Part shown: in pieces, positions 1 to 8,192 of the stretch
Numbering within the stretch: the first letter of the stretch is position 1
Layout of the letters: each line of letters begins with the position of its first letter
Assembly (NCBI RefSeq): GCF_039962115.1
Contig: NZ_JAMPKJ010000024.1
Coordinates: 19,061-83,060, forward strand
Reading direction: 5' to 3'
DNA from: Funiculus sociatus GB2-C1
GTDB taxonomy: Bacteria > Cyanobacteriota > Cyanobacteriia > Cyanobacteriales > FACHB-T130
DNA length: 64,000 nucleotides
Position numbers and translations under genes: made by a program
Notes under the pieces: generated by a model
The model's database searches: none
Told to the model about the DNA's origin: nothing
What the model saw: the letters and a program-made list of their open reading frames with translations, nothing else

Positions 1-88
1 GAAATAATTCCTCTGCCGCACGAGTAAAGCTCCCGTGCCGAGCCACCACCTCAAAAACCTTTAACTGATGCAGCGTTGCCTGCTTCAA
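1..88 (-). CDS. LysR-family transcriptional regulator, N-terminal fragment (runs off left edge)
   Basis: The minus strand from 88 to the left edge encodes about 29 residues beginning with TTG. They form the start of a winged helix-turn-helix of the LysR family: LHQLKVFEVVARHGSFTRAA, followed by EELF. An AGGAG ribosome binding site lies about 8 bases upstream of the TTG, and an in-frame TAA just upstream limits other starts. The sequence resembles the CmpR/RbcR/NdhR type of cyanobacterial LysR proteins, which control carbon-uptake and Rubisco genes. Its position beside the ccm operon fits that role, but only the DNA-binding start is visible, so which of these regulators it is cannot be decided. 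The rest lies outside the window. Confidence 0.8.
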   Translation of the reverse strand, partial: MKQATLHQLKVFEVVARHGSFTRAAEELF

Positions 89-376
89 CCGCCCTTCTCC
101 TGGCAGTTATAGATAATAATCTATCATAACCATTGAAAACAATGTTTTTGATCTATAGGAGATCAAGGTTATTATCAAATTAATGAAACAAAGTGACAGT
201 CTTCCTTCCTACAGGCGTTGCATATTTACTTGATGATTGGTCGGGGAAGTCATTATCTTCTATATTCATCCTGTGTTTTGCAGGCTGATTCCCTCCCAAA
301 GCATCTAAGGTGTGAATGTGCAACGCTTTCCATTTGAAAAGAAGCTGTTAGCTGTAGATGCGCGAGCCTATATACA

Positions 377-1150
377 TCATTCTTCCACACGGAGGGGTGG
401 TAACTTAGCTAAATCTGGTAATTCTAACTCTACCAACTGTTTTTCCGTTTCCTTAACGTTAACAGGCACCATCAGAGGTTCAGGTTTCTCCTCAACCCAG
501 CAAGTCGCCACTGGCAGGATTTGCTCCAGATCATCCAAAAGTCTTGGAATCACCATCAGCGAGTTGAATTCCCCAATCCTCTCAGCTTCTCTCATCCCAG
601 CCTCAACAGCTACAGCCACATCTGCCACCCTTCCTCGGATAATCGCGGTACACAGACCATCGCCAATAGTTTCGTAAGAGGATAGATAGACCTCAGCTGC
701 CTTGAGCATAGCATCGCAGGCTCCCACCATCGCCGGAAATCCCCGCGTTTCCAACAAACCAACCGCTTGATTGCTCAGGCGACTGTAACTGTCGCTGTCG
801 CTTAGTTCGGACAAGCGCCTGCCAATAGGAAATATTACTTCCAAATTGGGCATGGGACGCGCCATTACCGAAGAGGAGACTAATTGACCAAACTGTTCGG
901 CAGTCTGTGCGCCGGCTTCTACAGCTAAACGGACATCTGAGATCCTGCCTCGGACAATAGCGGTACAGTAACCACTGCCAATTTTTTCAAACCCGATGAG
1001 TGTCACCCCGGCTGACTTCAGCATCATATCAGCTGTGCCAACGATAGCGGGGAAACTGCGAGTCGAAACCATGCCGAGAGCAGTGTCTTTGAAGTTTTTT
1101 GGTTGAGTTGTCCGTTCAAAACGAACAAGCCCTGGTTTTTGTACCTCCAC
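377..1150 (-). CDS. ccmO: Carboxysome shell protein CcmO (tandem BMC domains)
   Basis: A 257-residue protein with two bacterial microcompartment (BMC) domains in tandem. The first spans about residues 24-110 (ALGMVSTRSFPAIVGTADMM) and the second about 128-215 (AVGLLETRGFPAMVGACDAM). CcmO is a beta-carboxysome shell protein thought to form trimers that mimic hexamers and sit at facet or edge positions. It is the last gene of the minus-strand ccmK2-K1-L-M-N-O run. About 105 bases separate it from ccmN, so it may be cotranscribed or have a weak own promoter. The N-terminal 20 or so residues and the C-terminal 40 residues are outside the BMC folds. Identification is secure from the double BMC fold and the operon context. 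Confidence 0.93.
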   Translation of the reverse strand: MEVQKPGLVRFERTTQPKNFKDTALGMVSTRSFPAIVGTADMMLKSAGVTLIGFEKIGSGYCTAIVRGRISDVRLAVEAGAQTAEQFGQLVSSSVMARPMPNLEVIFPIGRRLSELSDSDSYSRLSNQAVGLLETRGFPAMVGACDAMLKAAEVYLSSYETIGDGLCTAIIRGRVADVAVAVEAGMREAERIGEFNSLMVIPRLLDDLEQILPVATCWVEEKPEPLMVPVNVKETEKQLVELELPDLAKLPPLRVEE

Positions 1151-1254
1151 CTATAACCTCCGTGAGAAAATACTGGCCGCCTAACTTAAGTATGCCCACA
1201 CTAAGAGATTAGTTGATGGTTGTTAATACTAATACTTCCCAAAAGTCGAAACTA

Positions 1255-1932
1255 TCATTCACTGTGATTGTCTTCGGGAGGAGGGTTGGCGGATTTATGA
1301 TGAGGAAACAAAGTCAACAGCAGTCGGTTCAGGTTTGCTTGTCCATAGACGGGAACGCCAACAGGGGGAGGCTTAGGCGCTGGCTCCTCTTGGGTATCTT
1401 CGCCGCTTGGAGTCGGGGGAGTGGTAGCGATCGCTGACTCCTTTGGGGTGTCTTTGCCGCTTGTAGTCGGGTCACTGGTGGCTATCCCTTGTCCGTTTAG
1501 GGATTCTGGGGGGAAGCCCTCGCTTTCTAGCTGGTTTGCCGCATCTTCGCTTGTTGTTGCTTGTGGGGTGTCAGCAATTTGCCGCCCCTTGGCTCCTAGC
1601 AGAGATCCCGGCGGCACTACTTGACAAGATTCCACAGATGCGTTGAAAACCGTCGTCGCGGCACCAATGCAGGCATTCGCCCCAATCTTACCGGTACCGA
1701 CTAGCAGAACACCAGCGCCCAGAATAACTCCTGCCTCGACTTCTAGGTTGCCTTTATGGGCATGAATAATGGTTCCCATGCCGATGCAGACACCAGCAGC
1801 GATAATAATTTTACAGTCTGGATCTGCTTGAATAATTACCCCTGGTGCGATCGCGGCACTTTCATCAATACTCACATCCCCTTGCACATAAACCTGAGAA
1901 TTGCTAAACGGCGGTAGTAGGGGCAAGTGCAT
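1255..1932 (-). CDS. ccmN: Carboxysome assembly protein CcmN
   Basis: A 225-residue protein. The N-terminal 125 residues are hexapeptide repeats of a left-handed beta-helix (runs such as AIAPGVIIQ, GVCIGMGTII, GVILGAGVLL). A low-complexity linker rich in Pro, Thr, Ser and Glu follows (about 126-190). A C-terminal amphipathic peptide, VYGQANLNRLLLTLFPHHK (about 194-212), matches the known CcmN encapsulation peptide. In the family the helix domain binds the CcmM gamma-carbonic-anhydrase domain and the peptide binds CcmK2, so CcmN links the Rubisco core to the shell. Here about 13 residues follow the peptide, a small tail of unknown meaning. It lies between ccmM and ccmO. Confidence 0.93.
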   Translation of the reverse strand: MHLPLLPPFSNSQVYVQGDVSIDESAAIAPGVIIQADPDCKIIIAAGVCIGMGTIIHAHKGNLEVEAGVILGAGVLLVGTGKIGANACIGAATTVFNASVESCQVVPPGSLLGAKGRQIADTPQATTSEDAANQLESEGFPPESLNGQGIATSDPTTSGKDTPKESAIATTPPTPSGEDTQEEPAPKPPPVGVPVYGQANLNRLLLTLFPHHKSANPPPEDNHSE

Positions 1933-1939
1933 GGAACTA

Positions 1940-2246
1940 GGAGCTAAATAGTTATAAGTTAGGCGTTAAGAGTTAAGAGCTATGAGTTGCTAACTTCCAA
2001 CTTCTGTGAATAGGTTATCACTCAGCAGTTACTAACTCTTAACTACTAACTTCTGTGAGCAAGTTAGTAGTTAAGCATTGCTAACTCATAACTTTTAACT
2101 TTTTACTAAAAGTTATGAGTTATTAGTTGAGTGCTGTTAACTTCCAACTTCTGTAAGTTATGAGTAACAAGTTAATAACTCTTAACTCATAACTCCTGTG
2201 AGTGAGTTAAGAGTTAATCATTCCTAACTCCTTACTCTTATCTCTC
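1940..2246. repeat. Imperfect short-repeat block between ccmM and ccmN
   Basis: This AT-rich gene-free stretch is built from variants of AACTCTTAACT / GAGTTAAGAGTTA and a motif of the type TAACTTCYRACTTCTGTGAG. Four copies of the second motif can be read near 1991-2010, 2041-2059, 2138-2156 and 2185-2202. Direct and inverted copies of the short words alternate, so the transcript could fold extensively. Cyanobacterial genomes often carry such short tandemly repeated sequences between genes. Here the block lies inside the carboxysome operon. No coding potential is seen. Confidence 0.75.
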
Positions 2247-4256
2247 CTAACGTCCAGCCTTACCATTCGGCTGTTGAATCAGCGTCTCTTGGACGCGGCG
2301 CTTGGCTTTAGTGTCAATACCAAATAAGCGCACATACTCGTCGCTGTGGCTGTTCATACAAGCTTCCAGCGCATCAATTACTTCTGCTTGTCTGGTTGAT
2401 TCAATCGGAGAACAAGTATGCCAGGAACTGGTGCGGAAGCGACGCTCATCGGCGTGTTCTGTACCAATCTTGTAGCCTTGAGCTAACAGATTTCGCACTT
2501 GATCCACCACTTCGCTGCTTAATAGAGAGCTGTTAACCACTTGCGGAGTGCTGTATGAGCTACTCTTAGCAGCAGCCGGGGCGCTCTTAGCTGCGACTTG
2601 TACCTTGCCTTCAGGACGTTGGATAATTTGCTCTAATACCCGACGCTTAGCTTTCGGGTCGATGCCTATTAACCGGACATATTCGCCACTATATTCTTCG
2701 AGTGCTGCTTCTAGGGCTGCGACCGCTTGGCTTTGATTTTTGGCATCAATTGTCGAACCACTTTGCCAGGAACTGGTGCGGAAGCGACGCTCATCTGCGT
2801 GTTCTATGCCAATTTTTAAGCCTTGGGCTAACAAGTTTCTAACTTGTTCACTTAGGTCTGAGTTATTGGAAGCACTCGCAGTTTGTGCAGTGGCTTTACT
2901 ACCATTGCTATACTGAGTTTTCGCCGGTGTTGTCTTAGCTGCGACTTGTACCTTGCCGTCGGGACGTTGGATAATTTGCTCTAGTACCCGACGCTTAGCT
3001 TTCGGGTCGATGCCTATTAACCGGACATATTCGCCACTATATTCTTCGAGCGCTGCTTCTAGGGCTGCGATCGCTTGGCTTTGATTTTTGGCATCAATTG
3101 TCGAACCACTTTGCCAGGAACTGGTGCGGAAGCGACGCTCATCTGCGTGTTCTATGCCAATTTTTAAGCCTTGGGCTAACAAGTTTCTAACTTGTTCACT
3201 TAGGTCTGAGTTATTGGAAGCACTCGCAGTTTGTGCAGTGGCTTTACTACCATTGCTATACTGAGTTTTCGCCGGTGTTGTCTTAGCTGCGACTTGTACC
3301 TTGCCGTCGGGACGTTGGATAATTTGCTCTAGTACCCGACGCTTAGCTTTCGGGTCGATACCTATTAACCGGACATATTCGCCACTATATTCTTCGAGCG
3401 CTGCTTGTAGGGCTGCGATCGCTTGCGCCGCGTTATTTGTTTCAATTGTCGAACCACTTTGCCAGGAACTGGTGCGGAAGCGGCGCTCATCGGCGTGTTC
3501 CGTCCCAATTTTTAAACCTTGGGCTAACAAATTTCTAACTTGCTCGGAAATATCTATGCTTACTGAATTCATACTTGATACCTGACTTGATACTTGAGTA
3601 GTGGGACGGCGATCGCCATTAGATGTAATCATCTCATCTCGGACAGATGTAACGCAGTTTGCATCCGCAGCACACAAGTACCCAGCCCGCAGAGCCTCAT
3701 TAATTCCTACAACATGGCGGCTAAACTCCGTATCGCCCTCTTGCACATCCGGCAAACGGTCTGCTTGCTGCTGAGAAGTAATCACCGACCCAGAAGCTAC
3801 ATACTTCCCTGGAGGAATTTCCACATCTTGAATCAGGGAGTGCATCATCACAATGCAACCGTGGCCCACCCTGGCATTAAATACTGTCGAGCGAAAGCCA
3901 ATAAAGCAATCATCTCCCACATAGGCTGGTCCATGAATTAAAGCCATGTGGGTCAAAGAAGCATTCTTCCCAACCCACACCGAGTATTCCTCCTGGTCAT
4001 CCCCAACGACCCGGCCTTGTTCCAAACCATGAATCACTACACCATCTTGGATGTTCGTGCTTTCGCCAATATGAAACGGTGAGCCTTCATCAGCCCGGAT
4101 CGAAGTCCCCGGAGCAATCAACACATTCGCCTCAATCCGCACATCTCCGATGATGTTGGAAAAAGAATGTACATAAGCGGTTGCATCAATCTTTGGTTCC
4201 GCCAAACTTTTTGACCACGGGGTCGGGGGAGCCGCATACCTGCGGACAACCGGCAT
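2247..4256 (-). CDS. ccmM: Carboxysome scaffold CcmM (gamma-carbonic anhydrase domain plus four SSUL repeats)
   Basis: About 669 residues. Residues 1-200 form a gamma-carbonic-anhydrase-like left-handed beta-helix, with metal-ligand-type histidines in VVIHGLEQG and LTHMALIHG and the family motif [10 protein letters not shown]. Four Rubisco-small-subunit-like (SSUL) modules follow, each with a [12 protein letters not shown] core and ending in [15 protein letters not shown], joined by 25-30 residue linkers. SSULs bind Rubisco and condense it during carboxysome assembly. I chose ATG 4256, which has GAGG about nine bases upstream and matches the usual [13 protein letters not shown] start; a GTG at 4271 is the alternative. 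In the family a short form starts internally before SSUL1; I did not find a decisive internal site here. SSUL2 and SSUL3 are almost identical, with a 348-base period. Only SSUL4 carries the cysteine pair spaced 18 residues apart. Confidence 0.95.
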   Translation of the reverse strand: MPVVRRYAAPPTPWSKSLAEPKIDATAYVHSFSNIIGDVRIEANVLIAPGTSIRADEGSPFHIGESTNIQDGVVIHGLEQGRVVGDDQEEYSVWVGKNASLTHMALIHGPAYVGDDCFIGFRSTVFNARVGHGCIVMMHSLIQDVEIPPGKYVASGSVITSQQQADRLPDVQEGDTEFSRHVVGINEALRAGYLCAADANCVTSVRDEMITSNGDRRPTTQVSSQVSSMNSVSIDISEQVRNLLAQGLKIGTEHADERRFRTSSWQSGSTIETNNAAQAIAALQAALEEYSGEYVRLIGIDPKAKRRVLEQIIQRPDGKVQVAAKTTPAKTQYSNGSKATAQTASASNNSDLSEQVRNLLAQGLKIGIEHADERRFRTSSWQSGSTIDAKNQSQAIAALEAALEEYSGEYVRLIGIDPKAKRRVLEQIIQRPDGKVQVAAKTTPAKTQYSNGSKATAQTASASNNSDLSEQVRNLLAQGLKIGIEHADERRFRTSSWQSGSTIDAKNQSQAVAALEAALEEYSGEYVRLIGIDPKAKRRVLEQIIQRPEGKVQVAAKSAPAAAKSSSYSTPQVVNSSLLSSEVVDQVRNLLAQGYKIGTEHADERRFRTSSWHTCSPIESTRQAEVIDALEACMNSHSDEYVRLFGIDTKAKRRVQETLIQQPNGKAGR
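2650..3345 (-). repeat. Tandem 348-bp repeats encoding SSUL2 and SSUL3 of ccmM
   Basis: Two adjacent copies with a 348-base (116-codon) period are almost identical at the DNA level, including the linkers. For example, the word at 2731 recurs at 3079. The flanking first and fourth modules are more diverged. This shows recent duplication or gene conversion inside ccmM. Confidence 0.85.
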
Positions 4257-4292
4257 AACTAGATCCCTCACTAACTCAACAAAGTAGACCGA

Positions 4293-4595
4293 CTAACGAT
4301 ACTGTTCCTTCTTGCTGTATAGGAGGCGATTTTCCACATTCACAGTGTCAATAATCGCCACTACCATCGCATCGATAGGACGCTTTTCACTTCCTTCCAT
4401 CTGCCGAGCCGCACTACCACGACTAATCAGAACCCACTCATCCAGACCCGCACCTACTTGATCGCCTGCTACCTCGTATTTCGGCAGTAGCTGTCCCTCT
4501 TCATCAATGAACTGCACCAGAAGTAACTTGACACCTCTGAGTGTAGGCTCTTTGTGAGTGCTGACGACCGTGCCGCGAACCTTAGCAATTTGCAT
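4293..4595 (-). CDS. ccmL: Carboxysome vertex protein CcmL
   Basis: A 100-residue BMC vertex (EutN/CcmL) protein beginning MQIAKVRGTVVSTHKEPTL and ending in a conserved IIDTVNVENRLLY segment. CcmL forms pentamers that close the twelve vertices of the icosahedral carboxysome shell. It sits 21 bases or so upstream of ccmM and about 150 bases after ccmK1. The length is typical of the family, and nothing appears missing. Confidence 0.95.
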   Translation of the reverse strand: MQIAKVRGTVVSTHKEPTLRGVKLLLVQFIDEEGQLLPKYEVAGDQVGAGLDEWVLISRGSAARQMEGSEKRPIDAMVVAIIDTVNVENRLLYSKKEQYR

Positions 4596-4664
4596 CTTCG
4601 GTGATTGTGTGTTGACTATCCATTATTTGTTGTCCGTTGTCCATTAGCGTTTTAACGTTTGAAG

Positions 4665-4722
4665 GTTGGAAAGTTATAGAAACTTACCTCTAGTCACCGT
4701 TCCAACTTTCCAACTTTCCAAC
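4665..4722. repeat. Inverted repeat between ccmK1 and ccmL
   Basis: GTTGGAAAGTT at 4665-4675 is the exact reverse complement of AACTTTCCAAC, which occurs twice in overlapping register at 4704-4714 and 4712-4722. The intervening 28-36 bases would be the loop. In the ccm transcript this gives an 11-base-pair stem that can pair in two registers. It could attenuate transcription or protect the upstream ccmK messages, which are needed in far larger amounts than ccmL. That role is inference. Confidence 0.6.
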
Positions 4723-4746
4723 TCTTAAAGGACAACTGACCTAATC

Positions 4747-5088
4747 TTACGGTCTATTGTAAGGGCGAATGCCGCTGACACTTTCGCGGAACTGTTCCAC
4801 AGCTTCGGTGTAACGAATGGGCAGCACGTACTCCAGGTTTTCGTGAGGACGAGCAATGATGTGAGTGGACAAAACTTGACCGCCGTTCACCCGCTTTACA
4901 GACTCAACTCCCGCCGATACAGAGGCTTGCACCTCAGAAACGTCTCCACGAACAATTACGGTGACGCGACCACTGCCGATTTTTTCATAGCCTACTAGCG
5001 TCACACGAGCAGCTTTCACCATTGCATCAGCGGCTTCCACAACTGCGGGAAACCCTAGCGTTTCAATCATTCCTACTGCAATTGCCAT
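4747..5088 (-). CDS. ccmK1: Carboxysome shell hexamer protein CcmK1
   Basis: A 113-residue single-BMC-domain protein beginning [20 protein letters not shown]. The chosen ATG at 5088 has a purine-rich ribosome binding site (GGGAAGGAAG) just upstream, and the ten residues encoded before it are not family-like. The core contains the pore region [16 protein letters not shown] and ends [20 protein letters not shown] followed by a short extra tail. CcmK1 hexamers tile the facets of the beta-carboxysome. It is nearly identical to the upstream paralogue at 5182-5490 but has about 11 additional C-terminal residues, as CcmK1 usually has relative to CcmK2. Confidence 0.93.
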   Translation of the reverse strand: MAIAVGMIETLGFPAVVEAADAMVKAARVTLVGYEKIGSGRVTVIVRGDVSEVQASVSAGVESVKRVNGGQVLSTHIIARPHENLEYVLPIRYTEAVEQFRESVSGIRPYNRP

Positions 5089-5181
5089 TGATTCTTCCTT
5101 CCCTTGATAAATAAACAAACTTTTTGGACTTGAAAAACCGATTTATCGGCATCTGACTGCCCAACAATCGCCTTTAAACTT

Positions 5182-5490
5182 TTAAAGACGGAACTGTTCG
5201 ACTGCTTCGGTGTAACGAATGGGCAGCACATACTCCAGGTTCTCGTGAGGACGAGCAATGATGTGGGTGGACAAAACTTCACCGCCATTCACCCGTTTTG
5301 CTGCGTCAACTCCAGCTGATACAGAAGCCTGCACCTCGGAAACATCGCCTCGGACAATGACTGTCACCCTAGCGCTGCCGATTTTTTCATATCCCACCAG
5401 TGTCACGCGAGCGGCTTTCACCATTGCGTCGGCGGCTTCCACAACTGCCGGAAAACCTTTGGTCTCAATCATTCCAACCGCAATTGGCAT
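5182..5490 (-). CDS. ccmK2: Carboxysome shell hexamer protein CcmK2
   Basis: A 102-residue single-BMC-domain protein beginning [20 protein letters not shown] and ending [20 protein letters not shown]. It is the first gene of the minus-strand carboxysome operon and has a good ribosome binding site (GGAGG, immediately upstream of the start). CcmK2 is the major facet hexamer and, in characterised species, the docking partner of the CcmN peptide. The K2/K1 assignment rests on gene order and on the shorter C-terminus of this copy. The two paralogues are so alike that the names could be exchanged without functional consequence. Confidence 0.92.
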   Translation of the reverse strand: MPIAVGMIETKGFPAVVEAADAMVKAARVTLVGYEKIGSARVTVIVRGDVSEVQASVSAGVDAAKRVNGGEVLSTHIIARPHENLEYVLPIRYTEAVEQFRL

Positions 5491-6241
5491 TACTTCCCTC
5501 CTACAAAATCAGTTGAATTACCTGGCCCAAATTTGCCTTGCCAAGAAAATTTGGACGGAGATGCCCATTTTTTCACTTCAAGAACTATTTTTTACCCTTG
5601 CATCCATAAGCATAGGGAAGTGAGGCTCCCTTGACAATATAAATTAGTATGATATTTTCAGATTAAAAGGTTTAAAAAAACTTAACAATAGACTAAATAA
5701 GGGATCTGCTTAGTAGAAGTTCATCAGTTTCTGGAATGCTTAGTTATGTTTTATAATTTCTTCATAACTTTTACATAGACTACAATAATACCACCTATAA
5801 CCCGCCCCGATTGGGTAAGAGCGACCAAATTTAAAAGCTTGACAGGGAGCGCTCGTTGTGAGCCGCCCAGCGCAGCCACGCCGCGAGAGCGATCGCACGA
5901 TCCGCCTGCCAAACCTAGAAGCTGATAACCTGCCAAATTCAAGCTATAAGTTTTTTAAATAGAGCTTATAAACTTAGGTTTGATAGCCACGGATGCTGAG
6001 ACTTTTACAATCTCTAAGGAGATATTTTTAGGAGATTTGGAGTTGTTTAGTGTTAACGTACAACCAATTAAAGGCAACAGCGATAAAAAAATAATCTAGC
6101 AAAGATTAATTTTGAGAGGTGCAAAATTCTAAAACCTCGCTAAAGGTTCATAGTTAATGGTGCATGATAATGTTTGTGCTGCACAATAAACAATGAACAA
6201 TTTTAAGTAAATTGATGTTGAAATAGCAAAGGCTTTTTTCT
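5491..6241. promoter_or_regulatory. Divergent control region between ccmK2 and ndhF3
   Basis: About 750 bases lie between two divergent carbon-concentrating operons. The left part is AT-rich. A GC-rich patch with HIP1-like GCGATCGC lies near 5850-5900. The right 100 bases before ndhF3 contain a large palindrome that is listed separately. Both operons are typically induced by low CO2 through LysR regulators (NdhR/CcmR, CmpR), so this region should hold their promoters. I cannot mark -10/-35 boxes with confidence. No convincing gene is present. Confidence 0.6.
6146..6198. promoter_or_regulatory. 53-bp imperfect palindrome upstream of ndhF3
   Basis: The sequence is symmetric about position 6172. 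GTTCAT at 6146 mirrors ATGAAC at 6193-6198, and GGTGCA/TGCAC mirror each other closer in (GTGCA 6160-6164, TGCAC 6180-6184). By hand, 19 of 25 positions in each arm pair. It ends 43 bases before the ndhF3 start. It may be an operator for a LysR-type regulator such as NdhR/CcmR, which binds extended dyads, or a 5'-leader hairpin. The symmetry is seen directly; the role is inference. Confidence 0.6.
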
Positions 6242-8101
6242 ATGACAGAGTTTCTCACCCAGACAAGTTGGTGGGTGCCTTTTTATAGCTTAATGGGTGC
6301 CGTTTTGACCTTACCCTGGTCTACAGGCATCATCCGGCGCACAGGCCCCAGACCAGCGGCTTACTTTAATGTGTTAATGACTGTCTTGGCGTTTCTTCAT
6401 GGCACAGTTGTCTTTAGATCCACCTGGAACCAAGAGCCGATAAAGTTAGTTTTCCACTGGCTGCAAGTTGTAGATTTAGACCTGACATTTTCCGTAGATA
6501 TCTCAGCAGTGAGTGTTGGGGCAATGGAATTGATAACTGGTTTAAGTCTTTTAGCGCAACTGTTCGCTTTGGGATATATGGAGAAAGATTGGGGATTGGC
6601 TCGCTTCTTTGCCCTGATGGGATTTTTTGAAGGAGCGATGACTGGCTTGGCGATTAGCGATTCATTATTGCTTAGCTATTGCCTTTTGGAAGTCCTCACC
6701 CTTTCGACATATTTACTTGTGGGGTTCTGGTATGCACAGCCCTTGGTAATAACGGCAGCAAGAGATGCTTTTTTAACTAAGCGGGTGGGAGACATCTTGC
6801 TGCTGATGGGAGTGGTGGCGCTAGCGACTTTATCGGGAACCTTGGATTTTCCCGATTTGTATGAGTGGGCAGAAACTGCCACCTTGTCACCACTGACGGC
6901 AACTTTGTTAGGTTTGGCTTTGATTGCTGGCCCTACCGGAAAATGCGCCCAATTTCCGCTGCACCTTTGGCTGGATGAAGCGATGGAAGGGCCTAATCCA
7001 GCTTCCATCTTGCGGAACTCGGTGGTGGTAGCTTGCGGCGCATATGTGCTGATTAAACTCCAGCCTGTGTTAATTCTTTCGCCTGTGGCTTCAAGCGCAT
7101 TGGTAGTAATTGGGACGGTAACAGCGATAGGTGCTTGTTTGGTAGCGATCGCTCAAATTGACATTAAACGCGCCTTGTCCCATTCCACCAGCGCTTACTT
7201 GGGTTTAGTATTTATCGCCGTCGGAACGCAATGGACGGGTTTCGCTTTGATGTTGTTATTTGCTCACGCGATCGCCAAAGCTCTCTTATTCATGAGCATT
7301 GGCTGTGTGATCTTGACAACTAACAGCCAAAACCTCACAGAAATGGGCGGTCTTTGGTCGCGGATGCCAGCTACCACCACCGCCTTTGTCGTCGGTAGCG
7401 CTGGATTAATTGGACTACTCCCACTGGGCGGATTTTGGGCATTGCGCCTGGGAATGGATGACTTTTGGACACACCAACCCTGGCTGGTGACAGTATTGCT
7501 GATAGTTAATGGCTTGACAGCATTAAATTTAACCCGCGTGTTTCGTCTGATTTTCTTGGGTGAACCCCAACCGAAGGCGAAAAGAGCGCCAGAAGTGCCT
7601 TGGACTATGGCTGTGCCAATGGTGAGTTTGATAGTGTTAACTCTCCTAGTACCATTGATGATGCAAAGCTTGTCACTGTTGCCTGATTGGGAGTACCTGA
7701 ACAAACCAGCCCTATTGCTAGTGATGATATCTGGCTTAATCGGCTGTAGCTTCGGAGCAGTTATTTATCTGCCGAGAAATTGGTCTAGATCGATTCGGGT
7801 TCCCTTCCGATTTCTCCAAGACTTGTTCGCCTACGACTTTTACATCGACCGACTTTACCGCCTGAGTGTAGTTTTTGCTGTCGATCGGCTTTCCCGGTTA
7901 AATGCTTGGATTGATCGCTACGTGGTAGATGGACTGGTTAACCTGGTTGGTGTTGCTACCATTTTCAGCGGGCAAAGCTTGAAATACAACGTTTCCGGTC
8001 AGTCCCAGTTTTATTTACTAACTATCCTCCTGGGTTTAAGCGGTTTAACAATTCTGATGCTCTGGCCAATTTTAACTTTGTTAAGCGCTGAAATTTTTTA
8101 A
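6242..8101 (+). CDS. ndhF3: NADH dehydrogenase-like subunit NdhF3 (inducible CO2 uptake complex)
   Basis: A 619-residue multi-spanning membrane protein of the NuoL/NdhF antiporter-like family. It contains the canonical quinone-dehydrogenase segments LLEVLTLSTYLLVGFWY, GPTGKCAQFPLHLWLDEAM (the conserved Lys and His region) and IAQIDIKRALSHSTSAYLG. It is the specialised F subunit of the NDH-1MS (NDH-1S3) complex, which uses photosystem I electrons to drive CO2 hydration at the thylakoid. The ndhF3-ndhD3-cupA order on the plus strand supports the paralogue assignment over ndhF1. A C-terminal domain including DFYIDRLYRLSVV is typical of NdhF. Transcription probably starts in the region shared with the ccm operon. 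Confidence 0.93.
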   Translation: MTEFLTQTSWWVPFYSLMGAVLTLPWSTGIIRRTGPRPAAYFNVLMTVLAFLHGTVVFRSTWNQEPIKLVFHWLQVVDLDLTFSVDISAVSVGAMELITGLSLLAQLFALGYMEKDWGLARFFALMGFFEGAMTGLAISDSLLLSYCLLEVLTLSTYLLVGFWYAQPLVITAARDAFLTKRVGDILLLMGVVALATLSGTLDFPDLYEWAETATLSPLTATLLGLALIAGPTGKCAQFPLHLWLDEAMEGPNPASILRNSVVVACGAYVLIKLQPVLILSPVASSALVVIGTVTAIGACLVAIAQIDIKRALSHSTSAYLGLVFIAVGTQWTGFALMLLFAHAIAKALLFMSIGCVILTTNSQNLTEMGGLWSRMPATTTAFVVGSAGLIGLLPLGGFWALRLGMDDFWTHQPWLVTVLLIVNGLTALNLTRVFRLIFLGEPQPKAKRAPEVPWTMAVPMVSLIVLTLLVPLMMQSLSLLPDWEYLNKPALLLVMISGLIGCSFGAVIYLPRNWSRSIRVPFRFLQDLFAYDFYIDRLYRLSVVFAVDRLSRLNAWIDRYVVDGLVNLVGVATIFSGQSLKYNVSGQSQFYLLTILLGLSGLTILMLWPILTLLSAEIF

Positions 8102-8160
8102 TTTGCCATACAAGAGTTAGAAATTAGGAATTAAGAACTTCTAACTCTTAACTTTCTCCC

Positions 8161-8188
8161 CAGTCCCCAGTCCCTAGTCCCTAATCCC
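8161..8188. repeat. Heptamer tandem repeat between ndhF3 and ndhD3
   Basis: Four 7-base units (CAGTCCC, CAGTCCC, TAGTCCC, TAATCCC) end five bases before the ndhD3 ATG. This is a typical cyanobacterial short tandemly repeated sequence. It occupies the place where a ribosome binding site would lie, and no strong Shine-Dalgarno sequence is visible. Confidence 0.85.
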
Positions 8189-8192
8189 TATC

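Noticed and set aside
312..677. Plus-strand frame opposite ccmO
   Set aside because: It is antisense to a secure BMC gene and has no family likeness; the frame results from the composition of ccmO.
5751..5942. Minus-strand frame of 63 codons in the ccmK2/ndhF3 gap
   Set aside because: Composition and sequence are not protein-like, it has no ribosome binding site, and it overlaps a GC-rich patch in the control region.
8161..8188. Heptamer repeats as a CRISPR-like array
   Set aside because: They are contiguous 7-base units without spacers, typical of cyanobacterial short tandem repeats.
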